A program made the position numbers and the translations under genes. The notes under the pieces were generated by a model, which worked only from the letters and a program-made list of their open reading frames with translations, did no database searches and was not told the DNA's origin. Positions 16,439-25,112 of a stretch of 64,000 nt of DNA are shown piece after piece. Each line of letters opens with the position of its first letter. Within the stretch, counting starts at the first letter, position 1. Origin of the DNA: a bacterium (GTDB lineage: Bacteria; Desulfobacterota; JAPLJL01); the NCBI GenBank assembly GCA_028713675.1, contig JAQTNV010000011.1:1-64000 (forward strand), written 5' to 3'.

Positions 16439-17704
16439 CTAGGCCTCGATCTTCGTTCCCTTCGTTTCCGGGAAGGTCCAGATCCAGGCCCCGGTCAGGA
16501 GGGCGAAAATCGCCGCCAGGGAGATTCCGCCGGAAAGACCGTAAGTCGAGGCGACCGCGATGATGATCACCGGGGTGAAAAACTGGATCCCGCGGGCCAG
16601 GTTGAAGGCCGATCCCATCGCGGTGTTCCGGATTTCGGTGGGGAACAGCTCCGCGAAGAGCGGGCCGTAACCGCTGAACATCCCCGTCCCGAACCCGACC
16701 AGGAACATGAAGCTCAGGATCAGGGGCGGGTATTCGGCCACCAGGCCCCAGCAGAGCGTGATCATGACCAGCCCCAAGGCCCTGATCACCGCGTAAACCG
16801 AGTAGGCCGGCCTGCGACCGAACCGGTCGGCCGCGAACCCGAAGCTCAGGTAACCCAACAACCCCCCGGCCTGGTTAACCAGCATCCAGACCGCCGATTT
16901 CGTCATCGAAAATCCCCGTTGCTCGTGGAGATAGCCCGGAAGCCAGGAATAAGTGAACCAGTAGGCGGACATGTCGAAGATCGCCAGGATCAGGGATTGG
17001 ATGAAGAGCCTCCGGTATGTGTGTGAGAACAACATGAAAAATTTATTGCCGCCTTCCTTCTCCGGGGATTTGACCGGGGCCACCCCCGCGGCGACCAGCC
17101 GTTTCCGTTCCAGCCAGATGTCGGATTCCGGAAGCTGTTTCCGGATGTATATCACCAGCAGGGCGGGCAGAAAGGAGATGAAAAAGCACCAGCGCCAGCC
17201 GATTTCCGGAGCGAGGAACCCGCCGATGATGGAAGCCAGGACGATCCCGAAGGGGGCGCCGGTCTGCATGAAGGCGCCGTAGCGGCCCCGAACCCGGGCC
17301 GGGAAGGTCTCCCCCACATAGGTCTGGCCGGTGGCCCATTCCCCCCCGACCCCGAGGCCGGTGATGACCCGGAAAATCAGCAGCACCGCCAGGTTGGGGG
17401 CGAACCCGCAGAGAAAAGTCCCGAGGCTGTAGGTGACAATCGTCCACTGCAGAACCCGCTTCCGGCCGAAATGGTCGGAGAGGATTCCGAAAATCACCCC
17501 GCCCAGCGCGGTCGCGGCCAGGGAAGCGCCCATGACGTAGGAAAGCGCCTGGTGGGAAAGGCCGAGTTCCTTGCCGATCGGCATGAGCAGAAAAGTGAAC
17601 AGGATGAGATCGTAGAAATCAAAGACCCATCCCGCCCAGCTCATCATGAGAATTTTATGATGTTCCCGGGTGGGCTTTTCGTACTCGTTAAGAAATTTGG
17701 CCAT
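16439..17704 (-). CDS. MFS transporter (aromatic acid/sialate:H+ symporter type)
   Basis: A 421-residue 12-helix permease. The ATG at 17704 is preferred over one 15 bases earlier, since GGGGGGACGGAAA lies before it. The family motifs are DHFGRKR in the loop after helix 2 and RVITGLGVGGEWATG in helix 4, a sugar/aromatic-acid transporter pattern (AAHS/NanT-like). AADRFGRRPAYS repeats the motif in the second half, and PTEIRNTAMG follows. It imports an organic acid by proton symport; the substrate is not predictable. It stands alone, between two copies of the nine-base array. Confidence 0.88.
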   Translation of the reverse strand: MAKFLNEYEKPTREHHKILMMSWAGWVFDFYDLILFTFLLMPIGKELGLSHQALSYVMGASLAATALGGVIFGILSDHFGRKRVLQWTIVTYSLGTFLCGFAPNLAVLLIFRVITGLGVGGEWATGQTYVGETFPARVRGRYGAFMQTGAPFGIVLASIIGGFLAPEIGWRWCFFISFLPALLVIYIRKQLPESDIWLERKRLVAAGVAPVKSPEKEGGNKFFMLFSHTYRRLFIQSLILAIFDMSAYWFTYSWLPGYLHEQRGFSMTKSAVWMLVNQAGGLLGYLSFGFAADRFGRRPAYSVYAVIRALGLVMITLCWGLVAEYPPLILSFMFLVGFGTGMFSGYGPLFAELFPTEIRNTAMGSAFNLARGIQFFTPVIIIAVASTYGLSGGISLAAIFALLTGAWIWTFPETKGTKIEA

Positions 17705-17899
17705 TTTCCGTCCCCCCATTTAGGTCATAGGTGATAGGTTAAAACCCAACACCCAATACCCATCGTGTCTATTGTGTCGTCGTGTTCCTTGTGTCTATTG
17801 GGTCGAATTATCCAATTATATTCTGACGCTACGGATTTATCCCGAAGGGTTTATCTGAGGGACTCTATGAACCCTAAGAACACAATGGATCATTATTTC

Positions 17900-17944
17900 G
17901 ACACTATGGACACTATGGACACTATGAACTCAATGGACGCCTTC
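17900..17944 (+). repeat. Nine-base array (GACACTATG type), copy 2
   Basis: GACACTATG three times, then AACTCAATG and GACGCCTTC; the CTTTGACC tail also matches copy 1. A partial inverted form (CATCGTGTC, TATTGTGTC) sits at 17761-17778. Confidence 0.8.
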
Positions 17945-17980
17945 CGTCTTACCTTTGACCTTTGAGCTTTGACCTATTAC

Positions 17981-18802
17981 TTATTTCTCCTTCCTCTGCT
18001 CCCTGACCTTCTTGACGATGAAGCGGTTGGCCCAGATATAGGCCCCGGGGAAGATGCGGTAATTGTGCCACATCAGCCAGGAGTCCCAACCCACCACGAT
18101 GATCGCCTTATTTCTCTCCACCCCCCGGAGAATTATCCGGGCGCATTTATCCGGCGCCATACCCTGAAACGGCAGTGCCTGCAGGGCCTTCTCCCGGTCG
18201 ATGTTCACGTATTTCATCGAGGAAAAGATCTGGGTATTGATGAACCCCGGGCAGACCACACTGACCTTCACCCCGTAGGTCTCCGCCTCCGAACGAAGCG
18301 AGGTGGAGAGCCCAACCACCGCATGCTTGGTGGTCGTATAAGGCACCACCGTAGGCCAAGGGGCCAGTCCGGAGCTCGAGCCGGTATTGACGATGTGACC
18401 GTGCCCCTGCCTGATCATCAGGGGGTAAACCGCCTGGACGCCGTTGATCACCCCCCAGAGGTTCACCTCGATCACCCGCCGCCAGTCCGGGAGGGCCATG
18501 TCCTTGACGTCCCCGGTGATCGCGATCCCGGCGTTGTTGAACATGTAATCGACCCGCCCGCGGCTTTGGACCGTCCCGTCCGCCAGGTCCTGCACCGCCT
18601 GCGCGTCCGCGACGTCGAGAAAGACCGCCTGGACCCGGCCGCCGGAGCCGGAGAGCTCCTGCGCCTTTTCCTCCACCAGGTCCCGGTTGATATCAGCCAT
18701 GATCACCTGCGCTTTCCGGCGGGAAAGTTCGGTCGAGAGACCCAGGCCGATCCCGGAGGCCGCGCCGGTCACGATGGCGACTTTGTCCGCAAATATATTC
18801 AT
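17981..18802 (-). CDS. Short-chain dehydrogenase/reductase
   Basis: A 273-residue classical SDR with the complete set of motifs: TGAASGIG nucleotide binding, DVAD with the dinucleotide-side acid, NNAG, the catalytic Ser in NTGSSSG and YTTTK, then PGFINT. ADIN at the end of strand 2 suggests NAD preference. The last 50 residues are longer than in FabG-like enzymes and hydrophobic (WLMWHNYRIFPGAYIWANRF), so membrane association is possible. Related enzymes act on lipophilic alcohols or steroids; the real substrate is unknown. Divergent from the CrtI-like oxidoreductase. Confidence 0.9.
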   Translation of the reverse strand: MNIFADKVAIVTGAASGIGLGLSTELSRRKAQVIMADINRDLVEEKAQELSGSGGRVQAVFLDVADAQAVQDLADGTVQSRGRVDYMFNNAGIAITGDVKDMALPDWRRVIEVNLWGVINGVQAVYPLMIRQGHGHIVNTGSSSGLAPWPTVVPYTTTKHAVVGLSTSLRSEAETYGVKVSVVCPGFINTQIFSSMKYVNIDREKALQALPFQGMAPDKCARIILRGVERNKAIIVVGWDSWLMWHNYRIFPGAYIWANRFIVKKVREQRKEK

Positions 18803-18818
18803 CTCACCTTTCCATTTA

Positions 18819-18846
18819 TAGGTTATGGGTCATAGGTTATGGGCGA
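18819..18846 (-). repeat. Heptanucleotide array (TAGGTTA/CCTATGA type)
   Basis: Units TAGGTTA, TGGGTCA, TAGGTTA, TGGGCGA just upstream of the SDR start. The family recurs at 21173-21214, 39794-39821 and 60671-60705. Confidence 0.7.
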
Positions 18847-19039
18847 AACGCATCACCCATTACCTGTTATTTGCTACCTGCTACCTGCTTTCTTTTTCTT
18901 TCCTTTCTATCAGAAATCACGGTTTCTGCAAATATATTGATTACCCGGCGATTTAATGAAAAAATATGCTGGTCCCCAACAATGATTGAATATTCCGGTC
19001 GTCTTCCATCCCGGGAAGGTTGGGGCCGAGGGAGGAAAA

Positions 19040-20653
19040 ATGCCGAGGAAGAGAACCATGCCGAAAAAGTTTGACGTGGCGGTGGTGGGCGCCGGGATCT
19101 CGGGTCTCACCTGCGCCAATTACCTCGCCCGGGGAGGCAAAAAGGTGGTCCTGCTGGAGCAAAACCACCAGGCCGGCGGCTGCATGTCGGGTTTCTGGCG
19201 GAAGGATTTTTATTTTGACGGCGGTGACCAGTCCTTCGAGAGCACGGGGATCGTCTTTCCCATTCTGAAGGAACTCGGAGTCTACGACGAGCACGACTGG
19301 CACCAGGTGCACTACCGGGCCAAGACCCCCGACTGGGATTTTGTCGTCACCTCCCTCGAGGACACCCGCGACCGGATCATGGCGGCCTTCCCCGGCGAGC
19401 CCGGGGTCAAAGCCATTTTCGCGGAGGTGGAAAGATGCACGGATTTCCTTTCCGGTCTGTGCGATCCCTGGCATTTCCCTCTCCTGGAAAAGCCCAAACC
19501 CCGGGACATCCTCTACCTGATCAAGTGGCTCCCCGAAATCCAGCGCTGGAGCGACTACAGCTTCAAGGAGCGGCTCTGCGCCCAGATCCGGCAGGAGGAC
19601 CTGCGCAACTGGTTCCTAAACGCTGGTTATTACAAGATGCCCTTTATGCTTTTCGGCGGCTTCTGGTATGCCTGGGTCAAGGATTACTGGTACCCGGCCG
19701 GCGGGCTCCAGAGCCTGATGGACAGCCTGGTCAGGAAATTCGAAGGACTGGGCGGGGTGGCCCGCTTTAAGACCCCGGTCAAGAAGATCCTGGTCGCGGA
19801 CGGCGAGGCTTCCGGCATCCTGACCGGCGAAGGAGAGAAGATCGAAGCCGAATACGTGGTCTACGCCGGGGATTACAAGCGGCTGGTTTCCCAGGTGCTG
19901 GGGTCAAAATACTTCGATCTGGATTTCGTCCAGAAGGTCGAGCGGAGCCGGCTGACCGAGAGTTTGGTCGCGGTCTACTTGGGACTCGATATCCCCCCCG
20001 AGGAAATGAAACGGCATCTCCAGACCCATCACGTGATTTACACTCCGAACCTCGACGTGATCTTCCCCGGCCGGGACTCGGAGCGCGAGGTGCATCAGAA
20101 GATGTGGATGGAGCTTTCCTCCCCGAGCGTGGAAAACCCCGCCCTCGCCCCTCCCGGAAAATCCTCCCTCGTCCTCCAGACTTTCAGCCACGCGGAGTGG
20201 CAGGATCACTGGAACAACCGGGGCGAGAGCCGGGAAAGAACCTCCGAATACCGCGATTTAAAGAAGGCGGTGGGGATGGAGCTGGCCAAGAATGCCGAGG
20301 CGGTCATCCCCGGCCTCACCGAAAAGATCGCTTATATGGACGTGGGCACCCCCCTCTCCTCCGCCCGCTTCACCATGAACAGCGGGGGCGCCTCCGCGGG
20401 CTGGACCTACAGCCTCACGGACCTGCCGATCGCGAGTAAGTACGGGTTCACCAGTTTCCGCACCCCCGTGCGGAAGCTCTACACCATCGGCCATTACTCC
20501 TTCTGGCCCGGGGGAGTTCCCAACTCGGCCTTGAGCGGCAAGATCGTGGCCGGGTTTATTCTGAAGAACCCGCTTCTCGGCCGCCTCGACCGGGCGATCG
20601 AACTCATCCAGAAACTGAGGCAGAGCCCCCTGGTCAACGCGTTCCGAAGCTGA
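19040..20653 (+). CDS. CrtI-like FAD-dependent oxidoreductase (COG1233 type)
   Basis: A 537-residue flavoprotein related to phytoene desaturases and carotenoid isomerases. The ATG at 19040 is chosen for the GGAGG four bases before it; the longer frame from 18986 lacks such a site. The dinucleotide fold is at the N-terminus (VVGAGISGLTCANYLARGG) with a glutamate in VLLEQN and the AGGCMSGF flavin motif. The C-terminus has the second FAD contact (YTIGHYSFWPGGVPNSALSG). The substrate may be a polyprenoid or other lipid, but no carotenoid genes are nearby. It is convergent with the selenoprotein candidate. Confidence 0.88.
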   Translation: MPRKRTMPKKFDVAVVGAGISGLTCANYLARGGKKVVLLEQNHQAGGCMSGFWRKDFYFDGGDQSFESTGIVFPILKELGVYDEHDWHQVHYRAKTPDWDFVVTSLEDTRDRIMAAFPGEPGVKAIFAEVERCTDFLSGLCDPWHFPLLEKPKPRDILYLIKWLPEIQRWSDYSFKERLCAQIRQEDLRNWFLNAGYYKMPFMLFGGFWYAWVKDYWYPAGGLQSLMDSLVRKFEGLGGVARFKTPVKKILVADGEASGILTGEGEKIEAEYVVYAGDYKRLVSQVLGSKYFDLDFVQKVERSRLTESLVAVYLGLDIPPEEMKRHLQTHHVIYTPNLDVIFPGRDSEREVHQKMWMELSSPSVENPALAPPGKSSLVLQTFSHAEWQDHWNNRGESRERTSEYRDLKKAVGMELAKNAEAVIPGLTEKIAYMDVGTPLSSARFTMNSGGASAGWTYSLTDLPIASKYGFTSFRTPVRKLYTIGHYSFWPGGVPNSALSGKIVAGFILKNPLLGRLDRAIELIQKLRQSPLVNAFRS

Positions 20654-20685
20654 AATTGACTAGGTTTTAGGTGATGGGTGTTAAC

Positions 20686-21150
20686 CTATGACCTATCATC
20701 GATTATCTTGAATAACTCCTCGTTTTTCGGGATGTCGCTCATGCTCCTGCTGTAGTAGGAGTATTGAACCTTTCCGTCCTTGCCGATCACGAAAAGCGCG
20801 GGCATCCGGCCGAGCCTGATCAGGTGGACCTTCTGTTGGTAGAGGCCCGCCACCAAGCCATCGTCGTCGGGCAGGCCGATATAGTTCAGGCTTTTTTTCT
20901 TCCACATCCGGGCAAATTCATCCGGGGTATGCTGGCCCACCACCAGGATCTCCGCCTCCCGGGATTTGAATTTCTCGTAATCGGCCTGGAGCACCTCCAG
21001 GTGCCGTCGGGCAAAAGGTCAGCCGAAGCCGCGCAACAGGACCAGCACCACGATCTTTTTTCCGAGATAATCGGAAAGTTTCACTTCCCGGCCCTGGTAA
21101 TCCTTCAGGGTGAAATCCGGGGCTTTTGTCCCCGCCGTGATGTCGCTCAT
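20686..21150 (-). CDS. Peroxiredoxin-like protein with in-frame UGA (probable selenocysteine)
   Basis: A 154-residue AhpC/TSA-fold protein if the TGA at 21021-21019 (codon 44) is read as selenocysteine. The upstream half (MSDITAGTKAPDFTLKDY, then VKLSDYLGKKIVVLVLLRGFG) and the downstream half (PFARRHLEVLQADYEKF...) are in one frame and together make a complete domain. The UGA falls exactly where the peroxidatic cysteine sits in RGxxCPxCRxxL-type family members; the second cysteine of that motif is alanine. The ATG at 21150 has AGGAG six bases before it. A hairpin at SECIS distance follows. A pseudogene or sequencing error is the alternative. Role: reduction of peroxide or another thiol/selenol reaction. 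Confidence 0.8.
20985..21001 (-). promoter_or_regulatory. Candidate bacterial SECIS hairpin
   Basis: On the minus strand, CCTGGAG-GTG-CTCCAGG makes a perfect 7-bp stem with a three-base loop starting in G. The loop begins 24 bases after the UGA codon. Bacterial SECIS elements require an apical-loop G at about 16-37 bases from the UGA, so the position and loop fit. Confidence 0.6.
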
Positions 21151-21172
21151 CATGGTCTCCTTTTCGAATAAT

Positions 21173-21214
21173 TAGGTGATCGGTTGTAGGTCATAGGTTA
21201 TAGGTTATGGGTTA
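21173..21214 (-). repeat. Heptanucleotide array (TAGGTTA type)
   Basis: Six units: TAGGTGA, TCGGTTG, TAGGTCA, TAGGTTA, TAGGTTA, TGGGTTA, just upstream of the selenoprotein candidate. Confidence 0.75.
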
Positions 21215-21279
21215 AGGAAAACCCAACCCCCGGGCTTCTTTAAAACCCAAGAAACCCAACGGACCGTTTTTGTTCTTTC

Positions 21280-21324
21280 GACACTATAGACACAATGGAC
21301 ACTATGAACTCTATGAACGCCTAA
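21280..21324 (+). repeat. Nine-base array (GACACTATG type), copy 3
   Basis: GACACTATA, GACACAATG, GACACTATG, AACTCTATG, AACGCCTAA: the same unit order as the copies at 16334 and 17900, more diverged. Confidence 0.7.
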
Positions 21325-21361
21325 CCTCTTACGCCTCACATCTCACGCTTAGCGGCCTTCT

Positions 21362-21403
21362 GTCTACCGTCTACCGTCTACCTTCTGCCGTCTACCTTCT
21401 AAC
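21362..21403 (+). repeat. Heptanucleotide array (GTCTACC type) containing the HIT stop codon
   Basis: Six units: GTCTACC three times, TTCTGCC, GTCTACC, TTCTAAC. The HIT gene on the minus strand ends with a TAG formed by this array (GGTAGAC on that strand). Confidence 0.8.
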
Positions 21404-21841
21404 TTTTTTCAGCATCCTGGCCGTCTTGGCCAGCTCCGCCGGGTCCCGCATCCGGACGAGTTCCCCCGGGGCTTCCTGGATCTTCTCCAGGGCGTTGAAA
21501 AAACGGTCTAGGAGATCCCCGCTATAAGTCGGGATCAGGAAAATATGCACATGCGGGATCCTCCGGCCCCGGGCATACATGCAGACAAAATCCGGTTTCA
21601 GCGTCTTGCTGATCTTGCGGGCCACCGTCCGGGCCGTCCGGAAAAGATCCATCGTCTCTTCCTCCGAAAGATCGTGCCACCAGACCACGTGCCGCTTCGA
21701 GATCACCAGGCAATGCCCCTGGGCGAAGGGGAAAATGTCCAGGATCGCGAGGGAATGTTTGCCCTCGTGAACCCGGTGGGCCCGGGCTTTCCCCGCGACG
21801 ATATCGCAAAAAGCGCATTTCTTACCGTGGGTTGCCGCCAT
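21392..21841 (-). CDS. HIT-family nucleotide hydrolase/transferase-like protein
   Basis: A 149-residue histidine-triad protein from the ATG at 21841, where AAAGGA lies upstream; a start ten codons earlier is possible. It has the N-terminal CAFCDIVAG with paired cysteines, the FAQGHCLVISKRHV block, and the triad segment IPHVHIFLIP. The usual triad is H-x-H-x-H; here the third histidine is phenylalanine while the central nucleophile is kept. The stretch MYARGRRIPH replaces the usual glycine-rich loop. It may hydrolyse nucleoside phosphoramidates or adenylated substrates with altered specificity. The last codon and stop lie in a heptad array. Confidence 0.82.
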   Translation of the reverse strand: MAATHGKKCAFCDIVAGKARAHRVHEGKHSLAILDIFPFAQGHCLVISKRHVVWWHDLSEEETMDLFRTARTVARKISKTLKPDFVCMYARGRRIPHVHIFLIPTYSGDLLDRFFNALEKIQEAPGELVRMRDPAELAKTARMLKKVRR

Positions 21842-21996
21842 AATTTTTCCTTTCCTCCCGGTTACTTTCATCCGCGCCTGAATCTGACTTATGGTTCCAA
21901 TTTAAAAGAATAACCCGAAAAACCTTTTGGTTGAAGATTATCCGAACCAGGTGTAACATGGAGGAAATTTCAAACCCTTATTTTGAGAATAACATT

Positions 21997-23241
21997 ATGA
22001 AGAGGAAAATTTTATCCTGGAAAAATCCCTTCAATTTTCTTCGGATCAGCGTCATCCTGGGCGTTTTTCTTTTCGTCGCGCCCGGCTCTCCCGCCCTGGC
22101 CGCCGCCTCCCCGGCCAAGATTTATGAAATCCGGATGGGAACCCTGGCCCCGGCCGGGACCCCCTGGACCGTGGCCGTCGGCTTGATCGCGCCGATTATC
22201 CGGGATTATACCGGGGGCCGGATCAAGATCATCCCCCTCACCTCCGGATTGATGGGAAACGATCTCGAGGTCCTGGAAAAAATCCGGCAGGACCAGCTGG
22301 AAGGCTGCGGCTGCAACGCCGCCGGGCTCTTCGAGGTCGCCCCTGAGCTCTCCGTCTTCTCCCTTCCTTTTCTCTTCTCTTCCTTCGATGAGGTGGAATA
22401 CGTGCTCAATCACCTCCGGCCCGAAATCGACCGGATCCTGGAGAGCAAGGGCTTCGCCCGGGGAGCTTTCGTGGACGCGGGGTTTTACTTTTTTTACTCC
22501 CGGCTGGATCCTTCCTCCCTCGACAAAATCCGCCGGCAGAGAACCGGCAGCTTCTGGGGCAGCTTTGAGCTCATCACCCTGAAGGCAATCGGTATCGATC
22601 CGATCCCCCTCAACCTGGCCGAGATCACCGCCGACATCCAGGGGAAGAAGTTCGACGGCACCCTCGCCCCCGCCTCGGGGGTCCTCGGGGTCCAGGCCTA
22701 CCCCTTCTTCAGATACTTCGTGGAGCAGCCCTTTTACTACACGCCCTGTGCGGCGATTTTTTCCCGGAAAACCTTCGAGCGCATCGAATCCGGCCTCCGG
22801 AAAGACCCCGGGGAATTCCAGCGCCTGAAGACCGATTTCGAGAATTTCAAAAGGCTCACCAGCCCGGACGACTACCTCCGCCACCAGGGGGTCACGGACA
22901 AGTCGATCTGGCAGATGGGAGAAGAAGTATTCTCCTGGCTCCAGGGGCAGGAATTGAAATCCCCCGGGGACCTGGCCCCCCTGGTTCTGAACACCACCCG
23001 CATGGCCGAGAAAAACTGGGGCAGCCTCCTCCGCACCTTCGAAGAGCAGACCCAGCAGGGTTTCGTCCGGAGGGGGATGAAACCGGTCCGGCTCAGCGAC
23101 GCCGACATGAAAAGCTTCCAGGAGCTCTCCCGGAAGCTCCAGGATGACCTGGCCGGGAAGCGCTATCCCCGGGAACTGCTGGAAAAAATCCTCCAGCTCA
23201 AGAAGGAATTCAACGAGAAAGCCCTGCAGGAGATTTACTAA
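21997..23241 (+). CDS. TRAP-type solute-binding protein (DctP family)
   Basis: A 414-residue periplasmic binding protein. The start is uncertain: ATG 21997 gives a compact signal peptide (VILGVFLFVAPGSPALA), while ATG 21958 has AGGTG before it. The mature part begins IYEIRMGTLAPAGTPW, typical of DctP, and has the FSLPFLF block and the substrate-arginine region near TGSFWG. No DctQ or DctM membrane subunits are adjacent, so it is an orphan or works with distant subunits. TRAP systems import organic acids with a sodium gradient. Confidence 0.85.
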   Translation: MKRKILSWKNPFNFLRISVILGVFLFVAPGSPALAAASPAKIYEIRMGTLAPAGTPWTVAVGLIAPIIRDYTGGRIKIIPLTSGLMGNDLEVLEKIRQDQLEGCGCNAAGLFEVAPELSVFSLPFLFSSFDEVEYVLNHLRPEIDRILESKGFARGAFVDAGFYFFYSRLDPSSLDKIRRQRTGSFWGSFELITLKAIGIDPIPLNLAEITADIQGKKFDGTLAPASGVLGVQAYPFFRYFVEQPFYYTPCAAIFSRKTFERIESGLRKDPGEFQRLKTDFENFKRLTSPDDYLRHQGVTDKSIWQMGEEVFSWLQGQELKSPGDLAPLVLNTTRMAEKNWGSLLRTFEEQTQQGFVRRGMKPVRLSDADMKSFQELSRKLQDDLAGKRYPRELLEKILQLKKEFNEKALQEIY

Positions 23242-23242
23242 A

Positions 23243-23270
23243 GGTAGACGGTAGACGGCAGACCCTAGAC
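23243..23270 (+). repeat. Heptanucleotide array (GGTAGAC type)
   Basis: GGTAGAC, GGTAGAC, GGCAGAC, CCTAGAC, starting one base after the TRAP gene stop codon. Confidence 0.8.
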
Positions 23271-23327
23271 GGGGAAAACCTGAGCCCGGTTCCGGGTTTA
23301 AAGTTCACGGTTCAAAGTTAAATTGAT

Positions 23328-23363
23328 GTCATCCTGAGCCCGCCCCCGGCGGGAGAAGGATCT
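23328..23363 (+). repeat. GTCATCCTGAG...GAAGGATCT repeat, copy 1
   Basis: Contains the hairpin CCCGCC-CCC-GGCGGG. Other copies: 40571-40606 (same stem), 44621-44646 (inverted) and 60349-60375. A dispersed short palindromic repeat without coding content. Confidence 0.65.
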
Positions 23364-23395
23364 CGCTTTTATCTTTTCGGTTCTTTGTCTTCGAC

Positions 23396-23430
23396 CCTAT
23401 CTCCTATCTCCGATCTCCTATCTTCCTACT
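23396..23430 (+). repeat. Heptanucleotide array (CCTATCT type) containing the ilvD stop codon
   Basis: CCTATCT, CCTATCT, CCGATCT, CCTATCT, TCCTACT. The last unit provides the TAG stop of the minus-strand ilvD gene at 23426. Confidence 0.75.
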
Positions 23431-25069
23431 CAAGTATCGCCCCCTTCGCGGCGGAGCTGACCATCCGGACATATCTCTGCATGTAGCCGGCCGGCAACTT
23501 TTTCGGTTTCGGTTTCCAGTCCTTCAATCGCTCCCGGATTTCATCATCGGTCAGCCTGACCTCCAGGGTCCTTCCGGGAATGTCGATCGCGATTTTATCG
23601 CCTTCCCGCACGGCGGCAATGGGGCCGCCCACGCAGGCCTCGGGAGAAACGTGCCCGACGCAGGGTCCGGAGGTGGCCCCGGAAAACCTCCCGTCCGTCA
23701 CCAGCGCCACCCGCTTGAACCCGGCGAGGTCCAGGCCCATCGTTACCGCCAGGGTCTCCGGCATCCCCGGCCCGCCCCGGGGGCCCTCGTTGCGGATCAC
23801 GATCACGTCCCCGTCATTGATGTTCCCCTCGCGGATCGCCGCCAGGCAATCGGCTTCCGCCTCGAAAACCCGCGCCCGGCCGACAAACCGGTGCATTTCC
23901 GGGTCGACCGCTGACTGCTTGATCACCGCCCCTTCCGGGGCCAGGTTCCCGAACAGCACCACCAGGCCCCCCTCCGGGTAAAAGGGCTTGTTCCGGGGAC
24001 GGATCACGTTCTCGTCCAGCACGCTGGCCCGGTTCAAAACGTCGCCCAGCTTTTCCCCCGTCACGGTCCGGGCGTCCAGGAAGAGATCGTCGGCCAGCAC
24101 CTTCATCACCGCGAGGACTCCACCGGCCTGGTAGAGGTCTTGGAGCCCATGGGGACCGCAGGGCGAGATTCCGCACAGGGTGGGGATCTCCCGGTTCAGC
24201 TCGTTGATTTTGGCCAGGGGCAGATCGACCCCGATTTCGTGGGCGATCGCCGGCAGGTGCAGGATAGAATTGGTGGAGCCCCCGATCGCCAGGTCCACCG
24301 AGAGGGCATTGTCGATCGCCTTCCAGGAAAGGATCTTCCGGGCCGTAAGCCCCTCTTCCACCATCTCCACGATCCGTTTGCCCGTCCTCCGGGCCCAGAG
24401 CAGCTTGTCGGCGTGAAAAGCGGGAACATTGGCGGAACCCGGGAGCGAAAGCCCGAGGGCCTCGACCAAGCACTGGAAGGTGTTGGCGGTCCCCATCACC
24501 TCGCAGGATCCGCAGGTGGCGCAGGTGGCCACCGCCATTTTGTCCCGGAGATCTTCGTAATCACGGTGGGAGATGCTGCCCTTCATCCGGGGGCTGAACC
24601 GGATCTGGAAGGAACCCGGTCCGCCGGTCAGGAAAATCGTGGCCAGGTCCAGGCGGGCCGCGGCCATGATCATTCCCGGGATGATTTTGTCGCAGGAGGC
24701 AATCATCACCATCCCGTCGAAAAGCATGCTTCGGGTGTGGATCTCGATCATATCGGCGATCAGTTCCCGCTGGGGCAGGACAAAGCGCATCCCCTCGTTC
24801 CCTTCCGTGAGGCCGTCGCAGGGGGCGGGCACGTTGAATTCAAAGGGAATGCCCCCGGCGGCCTGGATCCCCTCTTTGACCCTCTCGGCCAGCTGCCGGA
24901 GGTGCATATGCCCGGGGTTAAACTCGGTCTGGGAATTCGCCACCGCGATAATCGGCTTTTCCGCCAGTTCTTCGACGTCCACCCCCGTTCCCTTCAGGAT
25001 GGAAAGCCGAACCGCGCTGATGGGGAAATCGCCGGTATCAAAGATCGGCCCGCTCTTGGGTTTCTTCAT
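23426..25069 (-). CDS. ilvD: Dihydroxy-acid dehydratase
   Basis: A 547-residue IlvD, slightly shorter than the usual 550-560. It dehydrates 2,3-dihydroxy-isovalerate and -methylvalerate in valine, leucine and isoleucine synthesis and also feeds pantothenate. The Fe-S cluster cysteines are in ASCDKIIPGM and CATCGSCEVMGTANT, and GGSTNS is a strongly conserved active-site block. IRNEGPRGGPGMPE and VTDGRFSGATSGPCVGH complete the signature. ED dehydratases for sugar acids share these motifs, but the residues favour IlvD. It stands alone here, without other ilv genes. Confidence 0.93.
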   Translation of the reverse strand: MKKPKSGPIFDTGDFPISAVRLSILKGTGVDVEELAEKPIIAVANSQTEFNPGHMHLRQLAERVKEGIQAAGGIPFEFNVPAPCDGLTEGNEGMRFVLPQRELIADMIEIHTRSMLFDGMVMIASCDKIIPGMIMAAARLDLATIFLTGGPGSFQIRFSPRMKGSISHRDYEDLRDKMAVATCATCGSCEVMGTANTFQCLVEALGLSLPGSANVPAFHADKLLWARRTGKRIVEMVEEGLTARKILSWKAIDNALSVDLAIGGSTNSILHLPAIAHEIGVDLPLAKINELNREIPTLCGISPCGPHGLQDLYQAGGVLAVMKVLADDLFLDARTVTGEKLGDVLNRASVLDENVIRPRNKPFYPEGGLVVLFGNLAPEGAVIKQSAVDPEMHRFVGRARVFEAEADCLAAIREGNINDGDVIVIRNEGPRGGPGMPETLAVTMGLDLAGFKRVALVTDGRFSGATSGPCVGHVSPEACVGGPIAAVREGDKIAIDIPGRTLEVRLTDDEIRERLKDWKPKPKKLPAGYMQRYVRMVSSAAKGAILE

Positions 25070-25112
25070 AATTTCTCCTCTTCAGATAAAAACAGGCCAA
25101 ACGTCTTGGTCG

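Noticed and set aside
20686-20994. Short 102-residue redoxin starting at GTG 20994
   Set aside because: This would begin after the active site and lacks the first half of the fold; the complete domain needs read-through of the UGA at 21021-21019.
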